Source of the DNA: Dactylis glomerata
Lineage: Eukaryota; Streptophyta; Magnoliopsida; Poales; Poaceae
Direction: 5' to 3'
Length of the DNA: 64,000 nucleotides
NCBI GenBank assembly: GCA_007115705.1
Contig: QXEO01000531.1
Span: 12,819,912-12,883,911 of the forward strand
Shown in pieces: positions 9,535 to 20,664 of this stretch. Within the stretch, counting starts at the first letter, position 1. Each line of letters begins with the position of its first letter. The position numbers and the translations under genes were made by a program. The notes under the pieces are model-generated. The model did not search any database. It was not told where the DNA came from and saw only the letters and a program-made list of their open reading frames with translations.

Positions 9535-11921
9535 TTCTAACACTTTGCAGAGGTGATGCACTTTTCCCACAAGACTTAGTCACTCCCTTTTCCCATGAAG
9601 CTCATTTTGCATCAAATGGGAGGTGGAGACCAAGACGAGATCTTTCAAAAGCAGTCCCTCAGACCAACCCAGACGCGCTCCCTCCTATCGTCTCCTACCA
9701 CCCTCTATCCGTCTGGTTGAGTTCTTGCAGCTTAGTTGATCAAGACAGAGCCCATTTGACGTGTGGTTGCACTGTAAGCTTCATGACTTGAGTGTCTCCA
9801 ATATCTTTGCTCCTGGGTGGCCATCCACAAGTGATATACACACGATCGCCATAGACATGGCTCCGGTGAACCACTCAACATAACCCAAATCAACCACTTC
9901 CACCTAGGTGATTCATTAACTTAGTTGTTTTTCTTAGTTTTCTAAAAACATGGTTTTCAACACTTTCACCAAAACATGTGATAAGCCCTTCCCACAACAA
10001 GTGTAAGACAAAGTCCTATAGCAGCAGCAATTCTACTAGGAGATGCAAAGGCTAGACAAAAGCTAGACAAAAGACTTAGCATAAAATCTAGCAAACTAAA
10101 GACACAACTCATAAAATCACCTACACATGCATCCTCTACTAGAAAAGCTACAAGTGATAAAACTTTCAGTAGGACAAGGAATATGGTGACACTTGCCTTG
10201 GTGAGGGGATGAGTTGGTGCACTCGTCACAAAGGCACTCGTTGCATTCAGCACAATCTACACATAAAATATTGCACCATAAGCACATAGCATTCATAACA
10301 CTCATGAAAGAGAAATATGTATGCAATATGTGTTTTAAATACCACAAAGGCACTTATTAAGTTCTCTAGTTGGTTTCTATATGCATGATGACATGATCAA
10401 AATTTAAGATTTATTTATAAAACTTAGAACAAAATTTTAACACACATAGAACTATTCATACAAGTTAAATCTACAAATGTAAAATAAATAGTACTGAAAA
10501 TATTCTACTCATGCTACAGTAGAGAGGGAAAACATATTGATCAAAAACAAAAAGAATTACTGTAAAATAAAATTTACAATTAATTTTAATAGCCAACATA
10601 TATAAATAAAGCTTGCAGTAATTCAGTGTATAAAATAGATGCAAAGGTAATATTTTATGCCAAAAATAGAATCTACTCATTTTTCTGAATCCAGAGACGC
10701 AAAGTTTGCAAAAAAAAGGATTTGTAGAACTCAAGATATGAATTTTTTAAGTTTAAACAACAATCTGAGATTTTAAAACGAAAAACATATCAGGTTTAAC
10801 CAGGGACGAACACGTGGCGGCTTTCTATTGGTCGATACCGATTCGGTCGGATCGACGTTTTGGAGCGTTGGATCTAACTAAAACAGATGAGTCAGATCTT
10901 TCGGTAGCCCTTCATTAAGTCATCTATCGAGGTCGCTGGATCTAGATCTAACGGTGGGGAGGGGATTGGCTCACCTAGGGTTTCAGTCGTCACCGGAGAT
11001 GGAGGAATCGGCGGCACTGCGTCCAGGTGGTTGTCGGTGACGGCATTTCCAAGGTCCCTAGGGACGGTGAAGGTGCGGACGGGACGCGGCTGGTCACGAC
11101 GAGCTCGAGGGTGTGATCTGCTTAGTCGGGGGTGTCCAGTAGCGAAGCGGGAGACGACCGGAGGTAGTGCGGGCACCGGCGTGCTTCGGAGCTTGATGCC
11201 GAGCTCGATCTGCTATGAAATCAGAGGAAATAAAAATATCAGAAGGTGCGCCAGACCCTGGGAAGAAGCGTAGACCAAGAAGGGGGAGCGCTACCTCGCT
11301 GGGACGGCCGAATCGGAGCAAACACGGTGGCGGTAGCAGCGGATTCCGACAAAGAAATTCGTCGGCCTGGCGGCTTCTCTGACTCGGGGAAAAGAGGGGA
11401 AGGGGGGATGAGGTGGGGGGCTATTTGTAGCCGACGCTGGTGACGGAATGGGCAAGGGAGTAAAGGAGAATTAAGAGGGGGAGAAATCAGTGGCTCGGGC
11501 ACGATCCCGGCGTGATTTTTGGCCAGAGGAGAGGGATGACAGAGGGGGCCCACACATCAGCGAGGTGAGAGGGGGAAAGGGTTACCGGTTTGGGATTCTT
11601 TCTTATTGGGCCATGGGCTCCTTCTGGCTCCAGGCCGAAATGTTTCCCGTGGCCCTTTTCTCTTTTTCTTTTCTCTTTTTCTTTTCTGGTTTTCTTTTGT
11701 GAATTTTGCAAAATGACCCCAAATGGATTTAAACCAAAAAAAAAATTTGTAGAAATTTTCCCTTGTCTTTTTAGACTCAAATGGGAAGGACATTGGTCAA
11801 ATAACAGCAAGACCAATTTAAGAAAATTTTCTTAATGCATGGAAATGATGATATGAATGCATGCATGAATCTTTGAGAATTTTCAAAATTTGGGATGTTA
11901 CAGGCTAGTACAAATACTTAC

Positions 11922-13951
11922 AACATGTTCATAGTGTGCAACGAAGCTACGAGATCCAGTTCTATGGACCTTCTTCACACCTTGTCGGTTAACTTTCATC
12001 TTCCCACACAATATCTATTTTTAGTAGAATGAATTCAGATTTCCATAAATTAGACAAGATATAGTTCAGTACATGTAGGTACAAGAAATTTGAATCAGTT
12101 ACCTGAAATTGCTCATCAAACCACATGTTGACAAGTTCTTTCCCTGCTCTCATCAATATTATCTAGCTTCTTCCGATATGCTTGTTCAGGAATGAGATTT
12201 CTGATTTTGGCCCAATACGCCTTCTTCAGTCTATATCGTTGTTGCCGAATGCATCTCTGTATGATATCAGTGCAGACTTCTTTAGCCACTACATCATTCT
12301 TGTCCATATCAAACTTTCCCTACAAAACAGAGTTGAATGTGAAAAGTGAATTTAGTAGCAGAATTAAGTAACATATTGGTTAACACAATTGAAAAGTGTG
12401 GACTCACCGCTACTTTATTAATAGCTTTAGGAATAACATGCTGAATAGTTTCATCTTTCTCGTACTGCTTCCAGTGTGTTGCAATAGGCATTTTTGGTGT
12501 GTGTGTAGAACCCTACCTCGAAGCTAAGTTTAGCTGCTTGTACTAGATCTTTGGGTCTCTTCACACCTGCAGTGAACTCAATACGCATTTTTTTGCCACC
12601 ATGTCTTCTTGTGTAATCATGAAGACCATGCCCCATTGTACCTTTGCAGCCTCCTCGCTTTCGCTTCAGAGTGTTACAGTTGGTCCGTGCCTCTGAAATA
12701 AGAGACAAAATAGTTTAGACATGCATACAGTTGAATCAAAACAAAATAATAATTGAGAAGTACTTAGGTTAATACCTTGGCGTACATTGATGACAATCTG
12801 ATTGCCATCATGCAAGTTGATGTTTTCAACTATCTGATTATGCGATTCAGTAGGTACGTCTGGAGCTGCTCTCGATCTTGTTTCAATGCTTGATGGAGGT
12901 ACAATGTTTGATCGCTTCCTACGTGCAGTGCTTGCAGAAGCATCCAATTCCTAGGAGGTAATAGATGATGTCATTACTATAACAAGAAAAAATGTCGCAC
13001 AAAGTCAAAGTAATATAGATTTTATCACCTTAGCAAAATATTTTAGAAAACTGGACTCCTTCTCATCAGTAGGAAGATCATCATCAGCAGTGTCCATCTC
13101 TGCAGCATCTGGCTCGTATGCAAGGTCATTTTCCTGGTATTTTTGATGTGTGTGTTGGTTGTTCAGTGTTGTAACTTTGTGCATTGCACCATACACTAAC
13201 TTGTGTGCTAGTTGGGCAAAATCTTGTTTGTTCGCACTAACTGCAGGACCTGTTTGCTTAAGTATGTCCTGCATACAAGCAGGATTTGCTTCCATAGTTC
13301 TTTGCTTTCAAGCAAAAGTGGGTTAACCATGCTTGGTTTTCGTGCTGACATCAACAACAAATCAAATCATCATTAGAATGTATGTTCTCCTTAAAATAAA
13401 TTAAGATGATCTAGAGCAATAGATGGAACTGAACTCAGTGAACTGTACTTATGATTCATATAAGAGTTACATTTGATAAACAACTATATCTAAAGAAGCA
13501 GACATAAATTAATTCAGTTCAGTTGATTGGATCATCTAAGGGTTTTAGGTGTCAAAAAATTTAGTTTCGTCAGACTTTAGTGCACCTCTCAAATCTCAAG
13601 ATCTTGATTTTATTCAAGAGATCTACTACGGTAACCGAAGGATAAATATAGTAAATTTCATTTTGATTCTATGACAAGATGAAATGTATACAAGCACTTA
13701 GGGTGTCCTCGGAATCATGGAAAACAACCCTAAACCCATATATCTATGATCTACGTAATGCCATGAAACCCTCATGTGGATTGCATCTGGGACGAATTGT
13801 AATCACGGAAATTAGAAACATGATCCGCATATATGAATGGGAAGAACGAATCATCACCTGTCGTGCAGTTCACATTATCCTTTTTCGTTTTACTTCTCGA
13901 TGTAGATTTTGGGGTCTCGCTGGTCTTCCCGCTACGAAGGATGCTGGTCAT
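11922..13951 (-). pseudogene. CACTA TNPA-like gene, six exons visible
   Basis: Exons inferred from frames and GT/AG borders: 13858-13951 (first ATG), 13029-13344, 12776-12950, 12408-12692, 12103-12319 and 11922-11999. The translation matches what I know of the plant En/Spm-type transposase family (Transposase_24/Ptta). Features are an N-terminal low-complexity region, then a Thr-His-Trp-Lys motif, Gln-Gln-Arg-Tyr-Arg-Leu-Lys-Lys and Trp-Phe-Asp-Glu-Gln-Phe. The last exon has Val-Asn-Arg-Gln-Gly-Val-Lys-Lys followed by a Gly-Ser-Arg-Ser-Phe motif. One-base frameshifts occur in exon 2 (near 13305), exon 4 (near 12500) and exon 5 (near 12140). C1 inserted into the intron after the last visible exon. 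TNPA-type proteins bind the subterminal repeats. This copy is broken. Confidence 0.75.
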
Positions 13952-14757
13952 GTTGTCAGATGGCAAGAACGGCAATCGTTGCCGTCGAGATCCAAAGAAC
14001 AACACCGGCGATGAGAGCGGATCTTGGGAGGTAGGGAACGATGGCGCGAAAGGCTTTAGGGATGGGAGTTATGAAGGAGAGAGGGGGTCGGGTGCACGAC
14101 GTATATAAACATGGTTGGGCTTTGAAGTCAAAAAATGAGCGGTAAGAGGAAGGAAAATTAGGAGGGAACAAAAATAAGTTGAATTTGCGGTAGGCACTTT
14201 TCCATGGGCAAGTTTGGTTTTCGGTTTGAAAAAATGGAAAACAAGATTTTCACACTAATTTATATGTAATTCTAATTATTACTTGTACATATTTTTGGAT
14301 CGGCCAACTGGTGTTGTGAGCTCCAAATGTGATGTAGCATCACACCACATTGTGTTCGACATGTTTGCTGAAGCAATTCTTGTACATGCTTCACAAATGC
14401 CACCTTGTTTTTGAGTTTGAGCATGGTAATTTTGAAAATTTTAAACCAACTTAGCATGAAAATATGGTAAATCCTTTTGACATGTGATGATACAACAACG
14501 TGCCAAATTTCAGTTCATTTGAAGAATGTAAGGTCACAAAATGGACCAGAAGAAGCTCATTTGGGGTAGACGGGCATGATCGTCACACCAGGTGCCTCAT
14601 CTTTTAGAGTGAGTTTGCCATGCGAATTTTGTTGTTGATATTTTCTGTTTTTCATGGACACTACCTGACACAAATAAGCCAAATGTGAAGGTTTCATATA
14701 TTTCTAATCAATTATGAATTACCTTTGAATTTTATAAAATTTGGTGTCGTGGTATTT
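13952..14757 (-). other. CACTA 5' leader and subterminal region, no gene
   Basis: Upstream of the TNPA-like gene. It holds the promoter (TATA at 14101-14109) and about 600 bp of A/T-rich sequence without a long frame. It ends where the T1 LTR starts; no CACTA right terminus is present. Confidence 0.5.
14101..14109 (-). promoter_or_regulatory. TATA box of the CACTA gene
   Basis: The minus strand reads TTTATATAC about 150 nt upstream of the first ATG (13951), within G/C-richer sequence. Confidence 0.5.
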
Positions 14758-15502
14758 TGAGGACAGTAGCCATGGGGATGGCTTAACGGAGGGGCTCGGC
14801 GATGTGCAACGACTGGTCCGGCACGAGATTGGGTAGCTACGACACGAGCACGTACCCAGGTTCAGGGCCCTCCACACCGGATGTAAAACCCCTACTTCCT
14901 ACCTTATTGTTTATTCTGTGCACACGGTGGCTTACAAGGCTCCTAGAGCTGTATTGTCTAGAGGTAGAATAAGATGAGTTTGATCTCCCGACTCTAAGGG
15001 TCCAGGCCCCTTTATATAGGCAGGGGCCTGGTTATAGTTTAGTGTTCGACTGCCCGGCTGCCGGCTCCCCCGTGGCTGCAGTCTTGGCGTGGGCCCCGCC
15101 ATCCTCTGGCCCTCTGCCTGGGTGAAGGCTGCTTTATTAAAGCGCCTTTTCCCCTTGGACCAGCATATTCAGAGCATATGCTTCCTGTCTGCCTCGAATA
15201 CTTTTGTGGAGGAGGGGCTTGCCCATTGCGGTTGGTGGAGGTCGAGCGTGGCTGTCGTCATGCTGGTCTCCGGCCTTTGTCAATCTTGTCGGGTCCATGT
15301 CGCCTTTAAGAAAACGTCTGCTAGGGGTTCTTGTCGTCTCCGCCGGCTCGGACCTCCGGTGGTGAAGATGCCAGCCGGCTGCTGGTGCAGCCGGTCCTTC
15401 AGTCGAAGCCGGCCTCCTTGGCCGAACATCACGGTGATCCCTGGGACGTCAGCCGGCAGATGGCTCCGCCCTTGGCCTACCCAGATAGTCATCTCCACGA
15501 CA
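14758..15502 (-). repeat. T1 3' LTR, about 745 bp
   Basis: On the minus strand it starts TGTCGTGGAGATGAC (15502) and ends ACTGTCCTCA (14758). A polypurine tract lies directly upstream and a TATA box at 15011-15020. The U5 end contains the ACCTGGGTACGTGCTCGTG type of sequence common in grass Gypsy LTRs. The five bases before it (TATTT, 14753-14757) would be one half of the target duplication; the other half is not in the window. Confidence 0.75.
15011..15020 (-). promoter_or_regulatory. TATA box in T1 LTR
   Basis: The minus strand reads CCTATATAAA, followed by GGGGCC. It is about 480 nt into the LTR. Confidence 0.55.
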
Positions 15503-15519
15503 CTAACCCCCGAAACTGG
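15503..15519 (-). promoter_or_regulatory. T1 polypurine tract
   Basis: The minus strand reads CCAGTTTCGGGGGTTAG immediately before the LTR start TGTCGTGG. This is the plus-strand DNA primer site. Confidence 0.7.
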
Positions 15520-16067
15520 CGAAGTCTCATGGGATAGCATGGGGCTTCGGTGGGTTCTATTCCTCGCCGAAGTTAACTCATATCCGTCGAAATCCCAAGG
15601 ATTCTCTTCCGGCTGAAGAGCGATCGGTCTTGAGAGTAAGTCCTAAAGAATTCTACTGGCCATCTCGGGACGTGCCGGCTCCAGAACCGAACCGGCTCGA
15701 GGCTGCTCCGCAGCCGCTAGCCGGCGCCTGGCTCCTCGGAACTTGAGCCTCTCAAAGTTTGGACTCACACTGTTACTAGCCTGAGCGCCACAACGTAACG
15801 TCCCATTGCCAGCCGTCGCTTGGACTTTCGTGATGACCGTAATGATTTTTCTTTTGCCAAAGCGTCACGCGACGTGCATCAGCGACACGTCCCGTCGAAA
15901 CGTCATGCGCTGGAGGGTCCATCTGGGCTCATTAAACCGGCTCAGTTTTCTATGCTCCCTTTCCTTTAAAGCCTCGGATCTCTCGGGGAGTGTCGCCCAT
16001 TCCACTACGCCATCATCTTCTCCACCAAGTAACCTTCTTTCTCCTCTCGCTTGCCCCTGCTCCCACC

Positions 16068-16727
16068 ATGTCTTCCGCAGGTGCTCTTGGAGCTGGAGGG
16101 TCGCCCGGAGCTGGAGGGTCCGGTGGATCGGGAGGCCGCAAGCGCGGCCGCCCATTGGGGAGCCGAAACAAAGACAAGAGCCTGGCGGCAACGCTGTCAA
16201 TGCCCCGCAATCGTGGCCGCCCGCTGGGCTGCCGCAACAAAAAGACTCTAGCGACCTTGCGGCAGCGGCCGCCACGATCTCCACTGGGGCGGCTACCACC
16301 GCCGCCACGCCGACAACTCGTCCGGCGCGGTCGCCGGTGCGGCCCGCCAGTCACGGTGCCCTCCAAAGAAGCAACGGCCCGCCTACACCTCGGTGAATGG
16401 GTACACAACCTTTCTGGTCCCCCTCCGGACCGGGAGTGAGGAGCGCCTCCCGCTACCCTTCAAGTTCGTCGAAATGATGGGAGGGGACATGCTGACGCAT
16501 GCCATCGTGGAGGAGTGCAGCGGCGGCCAGCCGTCGTACCCGTCGAGATCTTCCACGACGCCGAGGGGAAGATCTACCTCCGCGGCGGGTGGCCGCAGTT
16601 CTTTGAGGACTACGGCCTGAAGGAGGGCTGGTCCCTCATTTTCTCCCACCGCGAAGGGGCGCACTTCTTCTGCGTCTGCATCATCGACAGCTCCTACTGT
16701 GCTCGCGCCTACTCTGTCTGGGCGTGA
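16068..16727 (+). pseudogene. AT-hook plus B3-like gene, antisense inside T1
   Basis: Reads opposite to T1 pol, between pol and the 3' LTR. The start ATG at 16068 has good context (CCACCATGTC), and a TTTAAAG TATA-like box lies at about 15965. The N-terminus is Ala/Gly/Ser-rich. Two AT-hook motifs follow, each with a Gly-Arg-Pro core (residues 27-29 and 50-52) in Arg-x-Arg-Gly-Arg-Pro-Leu-Gly-x-Arg-Asn-Lys. After a Pro/Ala linker, about 110 residues resemble a plant B3 DNA-binding domain: Leu-Pro-Leu-Pro-x-Lys-Phe-Val, Gly-Gly-x-Met, a Leu-Arg-Gly-Gly-Trp-x-x-Phe segment, Gly-Trp-Ser-Leu-Ile-Phe, and a closing Cys-Val-x-Ile-Ile-Asp. Frameshifts near 16250-16390 and 16540 break it. AT-hook and B3 together imply a nuclear DNA-binding protein. 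Whether it is a captured host gene or a family-typical antisense ORF is open. Confidence 0.6.
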
Positions 16728-18181
16728 GCGGCGGGCACCTCCAAGGCTCCCTTGTCGATGAAGACCTCATCGGCGGAAGACTCCTGGAGCTTGGGGTGGG
16801 GGGAGCGCCTTTTGTTTTGCCAGCCCTTAGCGTGGCCGTTTAATGTAATCGCCGGTCTGTTATTCCGGATCTTTTAATTTCCTGCAGGCTTCGTTTGCTA
16901 TGTCTTCTTATTGTTGATCGCCTCGTTTGAGTGATGCTTGCTTCTTCTTCGAAAACAACGACAAATCCATAGCTAGGACTCCACCTCGTGCTCGAGCCAT
17001 ATCTCGCCTTTGGGGCAAGCTTCGCATGTATCCATAGGTTAGAGCCGGGGTAGCGAGCGACCACTCGAGACACTCCTTGGGCCAAAGCATCTTGGCGGAT
17101 TTCTCCGGCTCTGGCGTTGAGAGCTGCAACCCCGCTGGCCGGCTCCGGAAGGCTCAAGCAAACGCAGTGTCCATCACCGGCTCGAGAAAATTTGAACAAA
17201 CGCGACACTTCGCGCCGGCTCGGGCGAGATCGAAGCTGGCATGTTTTACCTTCACGAGTCTTCGCAAAAGTCTCGCCGCGACTGAGGAGAACCTTCGTAA
17301 CGCTGGTCTGGGATGCTCTTTTTGCGAATGCCTTTGTAAAATTTGATTTTGAGCTTCTGCCGCTAGCCACGATGCAGAGCCGGCTGGATGGACAACCGGC
17401 GGAGGGTTGGAGCCGGCCCGCTTAAGGACCAATTCCCTTTCCTCTAGCCCCTGAGTTTTGGGGCAGCTGGAGTGGCAGCTGGCTTGAAACTGACTCGCTC
17501 GCATACGATGCCTACGCCGTGCGAGGCAGCTCTTGCTTGGAACCTCTTTGACGTGGATACCTAGCCTAAGCTCTAAAGGTTTAGACAATTGACCACTTGC
17601 TGGCCTACCCTAGCCCGGTCCCCTAGACTTTTTCCTTTATCTCCCCACCCTTCGGCCATTCTACCCCCAACCGACAGCTTGGTGCCGACTGGTCTCCCTT
17701 GGGCCGGCAGCCGAATGCCGGCCTAGGGTGGGAGTGTGCCGTGGGGTGAGAAGTAGTACTTCGTTCTATTGGACACCCGGCTTGGACTAGCCTGCGTGCG
17801 ATCAACGATCATTGCCTCAGAACTTAGTAAAGTAATGCGCTTAACGTTTGCCGTTTTCTCCAGCGGTTTTCCTGCGTGTGTGGTCTGCCGTCTCCTTCCC
17901 AGCCGGCTATCCTGAGCCGGGGAATGGAGGTTAGGCTCGGGACCTATGCCACACGTGGTACTCATCCGGCTAACGGGAGTTCAATCGTTTTGGGGCAGCC
18001 GGCTATGGCTCGGTGCTCGAAGCCGACTGCCGGTCAAGTGAATAACGCAGGAAGCAAAATACACAAAGTGTTTTTCGTGGAGCCGACTGTAACTAGCCGC
18101 TCCGTCATCCTTTATTCATTGACAAGCATTCAAAGTACAAGCTTTGCCTTAGTAGAAGAAAGGTCTTAGGAGATTGACATT
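16728..18181. other. T1 internal spacer, 3' of antisense gene and of pol
   Basis: No credible gene. The left part (to about 16,900) looks like the 3' UTR of the plus-strand AT-hook/B3 gene (TTTAATGTAATC near 16840). The rest is rich in CCGGCT repeats, and open frames on both strands there are compositional. Confidence 0.5.
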
Positions 18182-18915
18182 CTAGGGATGCTTTGTCTCC
18201 TTGTCAGAATTATCTGCCTTGTTCTTCCTCGGCTCTTGCGCGTCGATGAGGTAGTATGCCCCATTGCCTAGCACCCGGCTAATAATGAACGGTCCCTCCC
18301 AAGGAGAGGACAGCTTGTGCATGCCTTTGGTGTTTTGGACCAGCCGGAGCACAAGATCTCCTTCGTGGAAGGCGAGAGGACGGATCTTCCGACTGTGATA
18401 GCGTCACAGCTGCTGCTGGTAGAGCACTGACCTATCCAAGGCCTGTTCTCGTGCCTCCTCGAGGAGGTCAATGCCGTCTTCGCGAGCTTCTTTCGCCTGC
18501 TCTTGCATGTACTGGACCACTCTAGGCGCATCGAATTTGATATCAGTGGGCAACACAGCCTCTGCCCCGTAGACCAGGAAGAAAGGAGTGAAGCCGATAG
18601 AACGATTAGGAGTGGTGCGCAAGCTCCAAAGTACTAAGGGTAGCTCTTCGACCCAGCAGCCAGCTGAATGCTCAAGGGGCTCGACCAGTCTGGCTTGATG
18701 CCGGCTGCCGGCTGAACGCTCAAGGGGCTCGACCAGTCTTGGCTTGATGCTGGCTAGGATCAGGCCGTTTGCCTTCTCCACTTGCCCATTGGACTGAGGA
18801 TGCGCCATTGATGCCAGGTCCAGCCGGATGCCCTTCTGGCTGCAGAACTCTGCGAAAACTCCCTTTGCGAAGTTTGTCCCGTTCTCAGTGATGATACTGT
18901 GTGGGACTCCATATC
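18182..18915 (-). pseudogene. T1 integrase, C-terminal half
   Basis: Continues the integrase after the solo-LTR insertion. It contains the second catalytic region (Ile-Ile-Thr-Glu-Asn-Gly-Thr-Asn-Phe, where the usual Asp of Asp-Asn-Gly is Glu) and the third catalytic residue in Asn-Gly-Gln-Val-Glu. The Trp-Val-Glu-Glu-Leu-Pro...Leu-Arg-Thr-Thr-Pro-Asn region follows, then the C-terminal domain to a stop at 18182. A 48-bp tandem duplication (18671 and 18719) adds 16 residues after the Glu helix. An in-frame TGA lies at 18404. Integrase would join the DNA copy to the chromosome. This copy has a substituted active site and is split. Confidence 0.8.
18671..18766 (-). repeat. 48-bp tandem duplication inside T1 integrase
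   Basis: CTCAAGGGGCTCGACCAGTC occurs at 18671 and again at 18719, with the following CTTGATGCCGGCT also repeated. It adds 16 residues to the integrase helix after the catalytic Glu. Confidence 0.75.
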
Positions 18916-20664
18916 TATAACACCCCAAGTTTTTATCAAAATTTGGAACAAAAAAAAATTGTTTTGTTTTTATTGATTGAAAAATCAGAGGGAATTAAAA
19001 CTTTTTGAGTCTGATTAAATGCTTTTTCTCTAAAGTTTTCTTAAAACCCTCAAACCAAACTATTTTACTTCCAAGGTTTCCAATTTATAAAAGAGCTTCA
19101 TATAAAATTTTCCAAATTCAAATGTTTGATAGGAAACTATTTCAAACCTTCTATTAATCCTTAGAGAACTCTTTGAGGAAATAGAAATTCCAAAATAGTA
19201 TATTGCTTTCATACAAGTTCCATGCAAGTTTATTTGCTAAGGAATTATTTTCCAAAACAATGTATAAAGTTTACATTATTAAAATGTGTTTGAAAATGAG
19301 TTTCAGAATACTATTTTATAAAGTATCATCCCTGATTTTATGGAATTATTTTAAAACCCTAATCCTAGATTTGTTATATGCAAGTAAAGCTTTTTTGATA
19401 AATTAATAAAGCTCTTTTGAGAGATTTGTTTATTTTGAGAAACATGCTTCTTACTGTTTGGTATTGTTTATTGGAATTTTAGAAAAATTTAGACATTGGT
19501 TTGACTGAATTTGAAATCTTTATGTAAAAGATACAAAAGAATTAAGAAAACAGAAAAGAATAAAAACAAAGAATAAAAAGAGAAGAGAAAGAGAAGAGAA
19601 AGAAATGGACCGAATCAGCCCAGTCCAGTCCAACCACTACGGCCCACCCGGACGCCCGAACCGGTACCCCCTCTATTTTCCCTCCTCTCTCTTACACATG
19701 GACCCCACCGGTCAGTTTCATCTTCCCAAACCGCTCCCCCTCTTCTCTCTCTGGAAAACGAAACTGCCCCGCTCCCTCTCCCCACTCGCTCCTACTCCCT
19801 CCAGAGACCGATATGACGTCCTGTTCTTCCCCCAGACTCCCTCTCAAATTCCCTTCTATCTCCTTGCAAAATAGCATCACCAGACTGTGGCAATTGCTCG
19901 CCGTAGCCTGCATAAGCCACCGCCATTTATGCGTCCCTGCCGTCGAATCCGCGAGCAAGCGCCGCCGATGCTTGGCCATTTCTTATTTCCTCTCTCTTTT
20001 GCATCTCTTCCTACCCTCTCCTTGATTTCTCCTGCAGTATACCGACGGCCCTGCCGATTTTTCAAAACTGCCGCCACTGGTACTCCTCCGTCAGCCAGTC
20101 ACCATCGCAGGAGACGACGCCCGGACCCGTCGACCAAGCACGCGATCTCGCCGAGTCCTTCCGCATCATGTCGACCACCTTACCATCCCTGGGAACCGCC
20201 GAATCACCGCCGACGCCCATTCCCATGCCGAGACCTCGCCGGCGCATCACCGGAACCCTAGCCCAGTGAGCCACTACCCTTTGTTTTCTTTTCGTCTGCT
20301 AGATCTTGATCCGGTGGTCAAGAATATGTCACTTAAACGAACCGGCATAAGACTATCTGGTGCGTCCAAACATCATAGTATCCAACGGCCAGCAGAGCTG
20401 ATCCGGCCGAACCGGTATGGGCCAGTAGAAAAGCGCCACGTGGCCAAGCCCAGTTTCAAAATTGATTTAAATAGAATTCAAAAAGGCAGAATCTTGTAAA
20501 ATGCATAGAAAATAAACTACAAGTCCAAAAATTGCAAATTTTATATCCCTGGAATGCTACAAATGTGTAGAATCCAAATATATAATAATATCACATGGGT
20601 ACTGTACACAATTTTGAACCAAATTTTAAATGTTTTAAATTGCATATTAGCACCAATTAATTCA

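Larger units (their letters stand above)
4165..11902 (-). mobile_element. Chromovirus-like Gypsy element C1, 3'-truncated
   Basis: Order on the minus strand: 5' LTR (8929-11902), tRNA-iMet primer site, pre-gag ORF, gag-protease, RT, RNase H, N-terminal part of integrase. The element then stops inside the integrase core. The last bases before the CACTA repeats (4165-4189) read GGTGTTACA on the minus strand, which is not the end of the C1 5' LTR (GTATGCTACA). The rest of integrase, any chromodomain and the true 3' LTR are therefore deleted. The right flank is an intron of the CACTA gene. Confidence 0.85.
8929..11902 (-). repeat. C1 5' LTR, about 2.97 kb
   Basis: On the minus strand it starts TGTAACATCCCAAA (11902) and ends GTATGCTACA (8929). 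It contains the covarying palindrome (9523-9534) and hairpin (9246-9264) shared with the other LTRs of this group. A block near 10800-10850 with a CACGTGGC box recurs in the LARD LTRs (49,690 and 57,070 regions). A weak TATA-like CTACAAATAG lies near 11417-11430. There is no credible coding frame inside. Confidence 0.85.
3419..14757 (-). mobile_element. CACTA (En/Spm) DNA transposon, interrupted
   Basis: The left end starts CACTACAAGAGAAA at 3419, the classic CACTA terminus. It is preceded by CCT (3416-3418), the likely 3-bp target duplication. Subterminal repeats follow, and a TNPA-like gene lies on the minus strand at 11922-13951. Chromovirus C1 occupies 4165-11902 and a SINE occupies 3647-3798. 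The right terminus (ending TAGTG) is absent, because element T1 begins at 14758. Only the region near the left end and the 5' half of the gene survive, so transposase exons are missing and the copy cannot move on its own. Confidence 0.75.

Noticed and set aside
19605..20499. C-rich frames in the solo LTR that might be a gene
   Set aside because: They correspond to the G/C-rich promoter/leader block present in all LTRs of this group, with no consistent frame between them.
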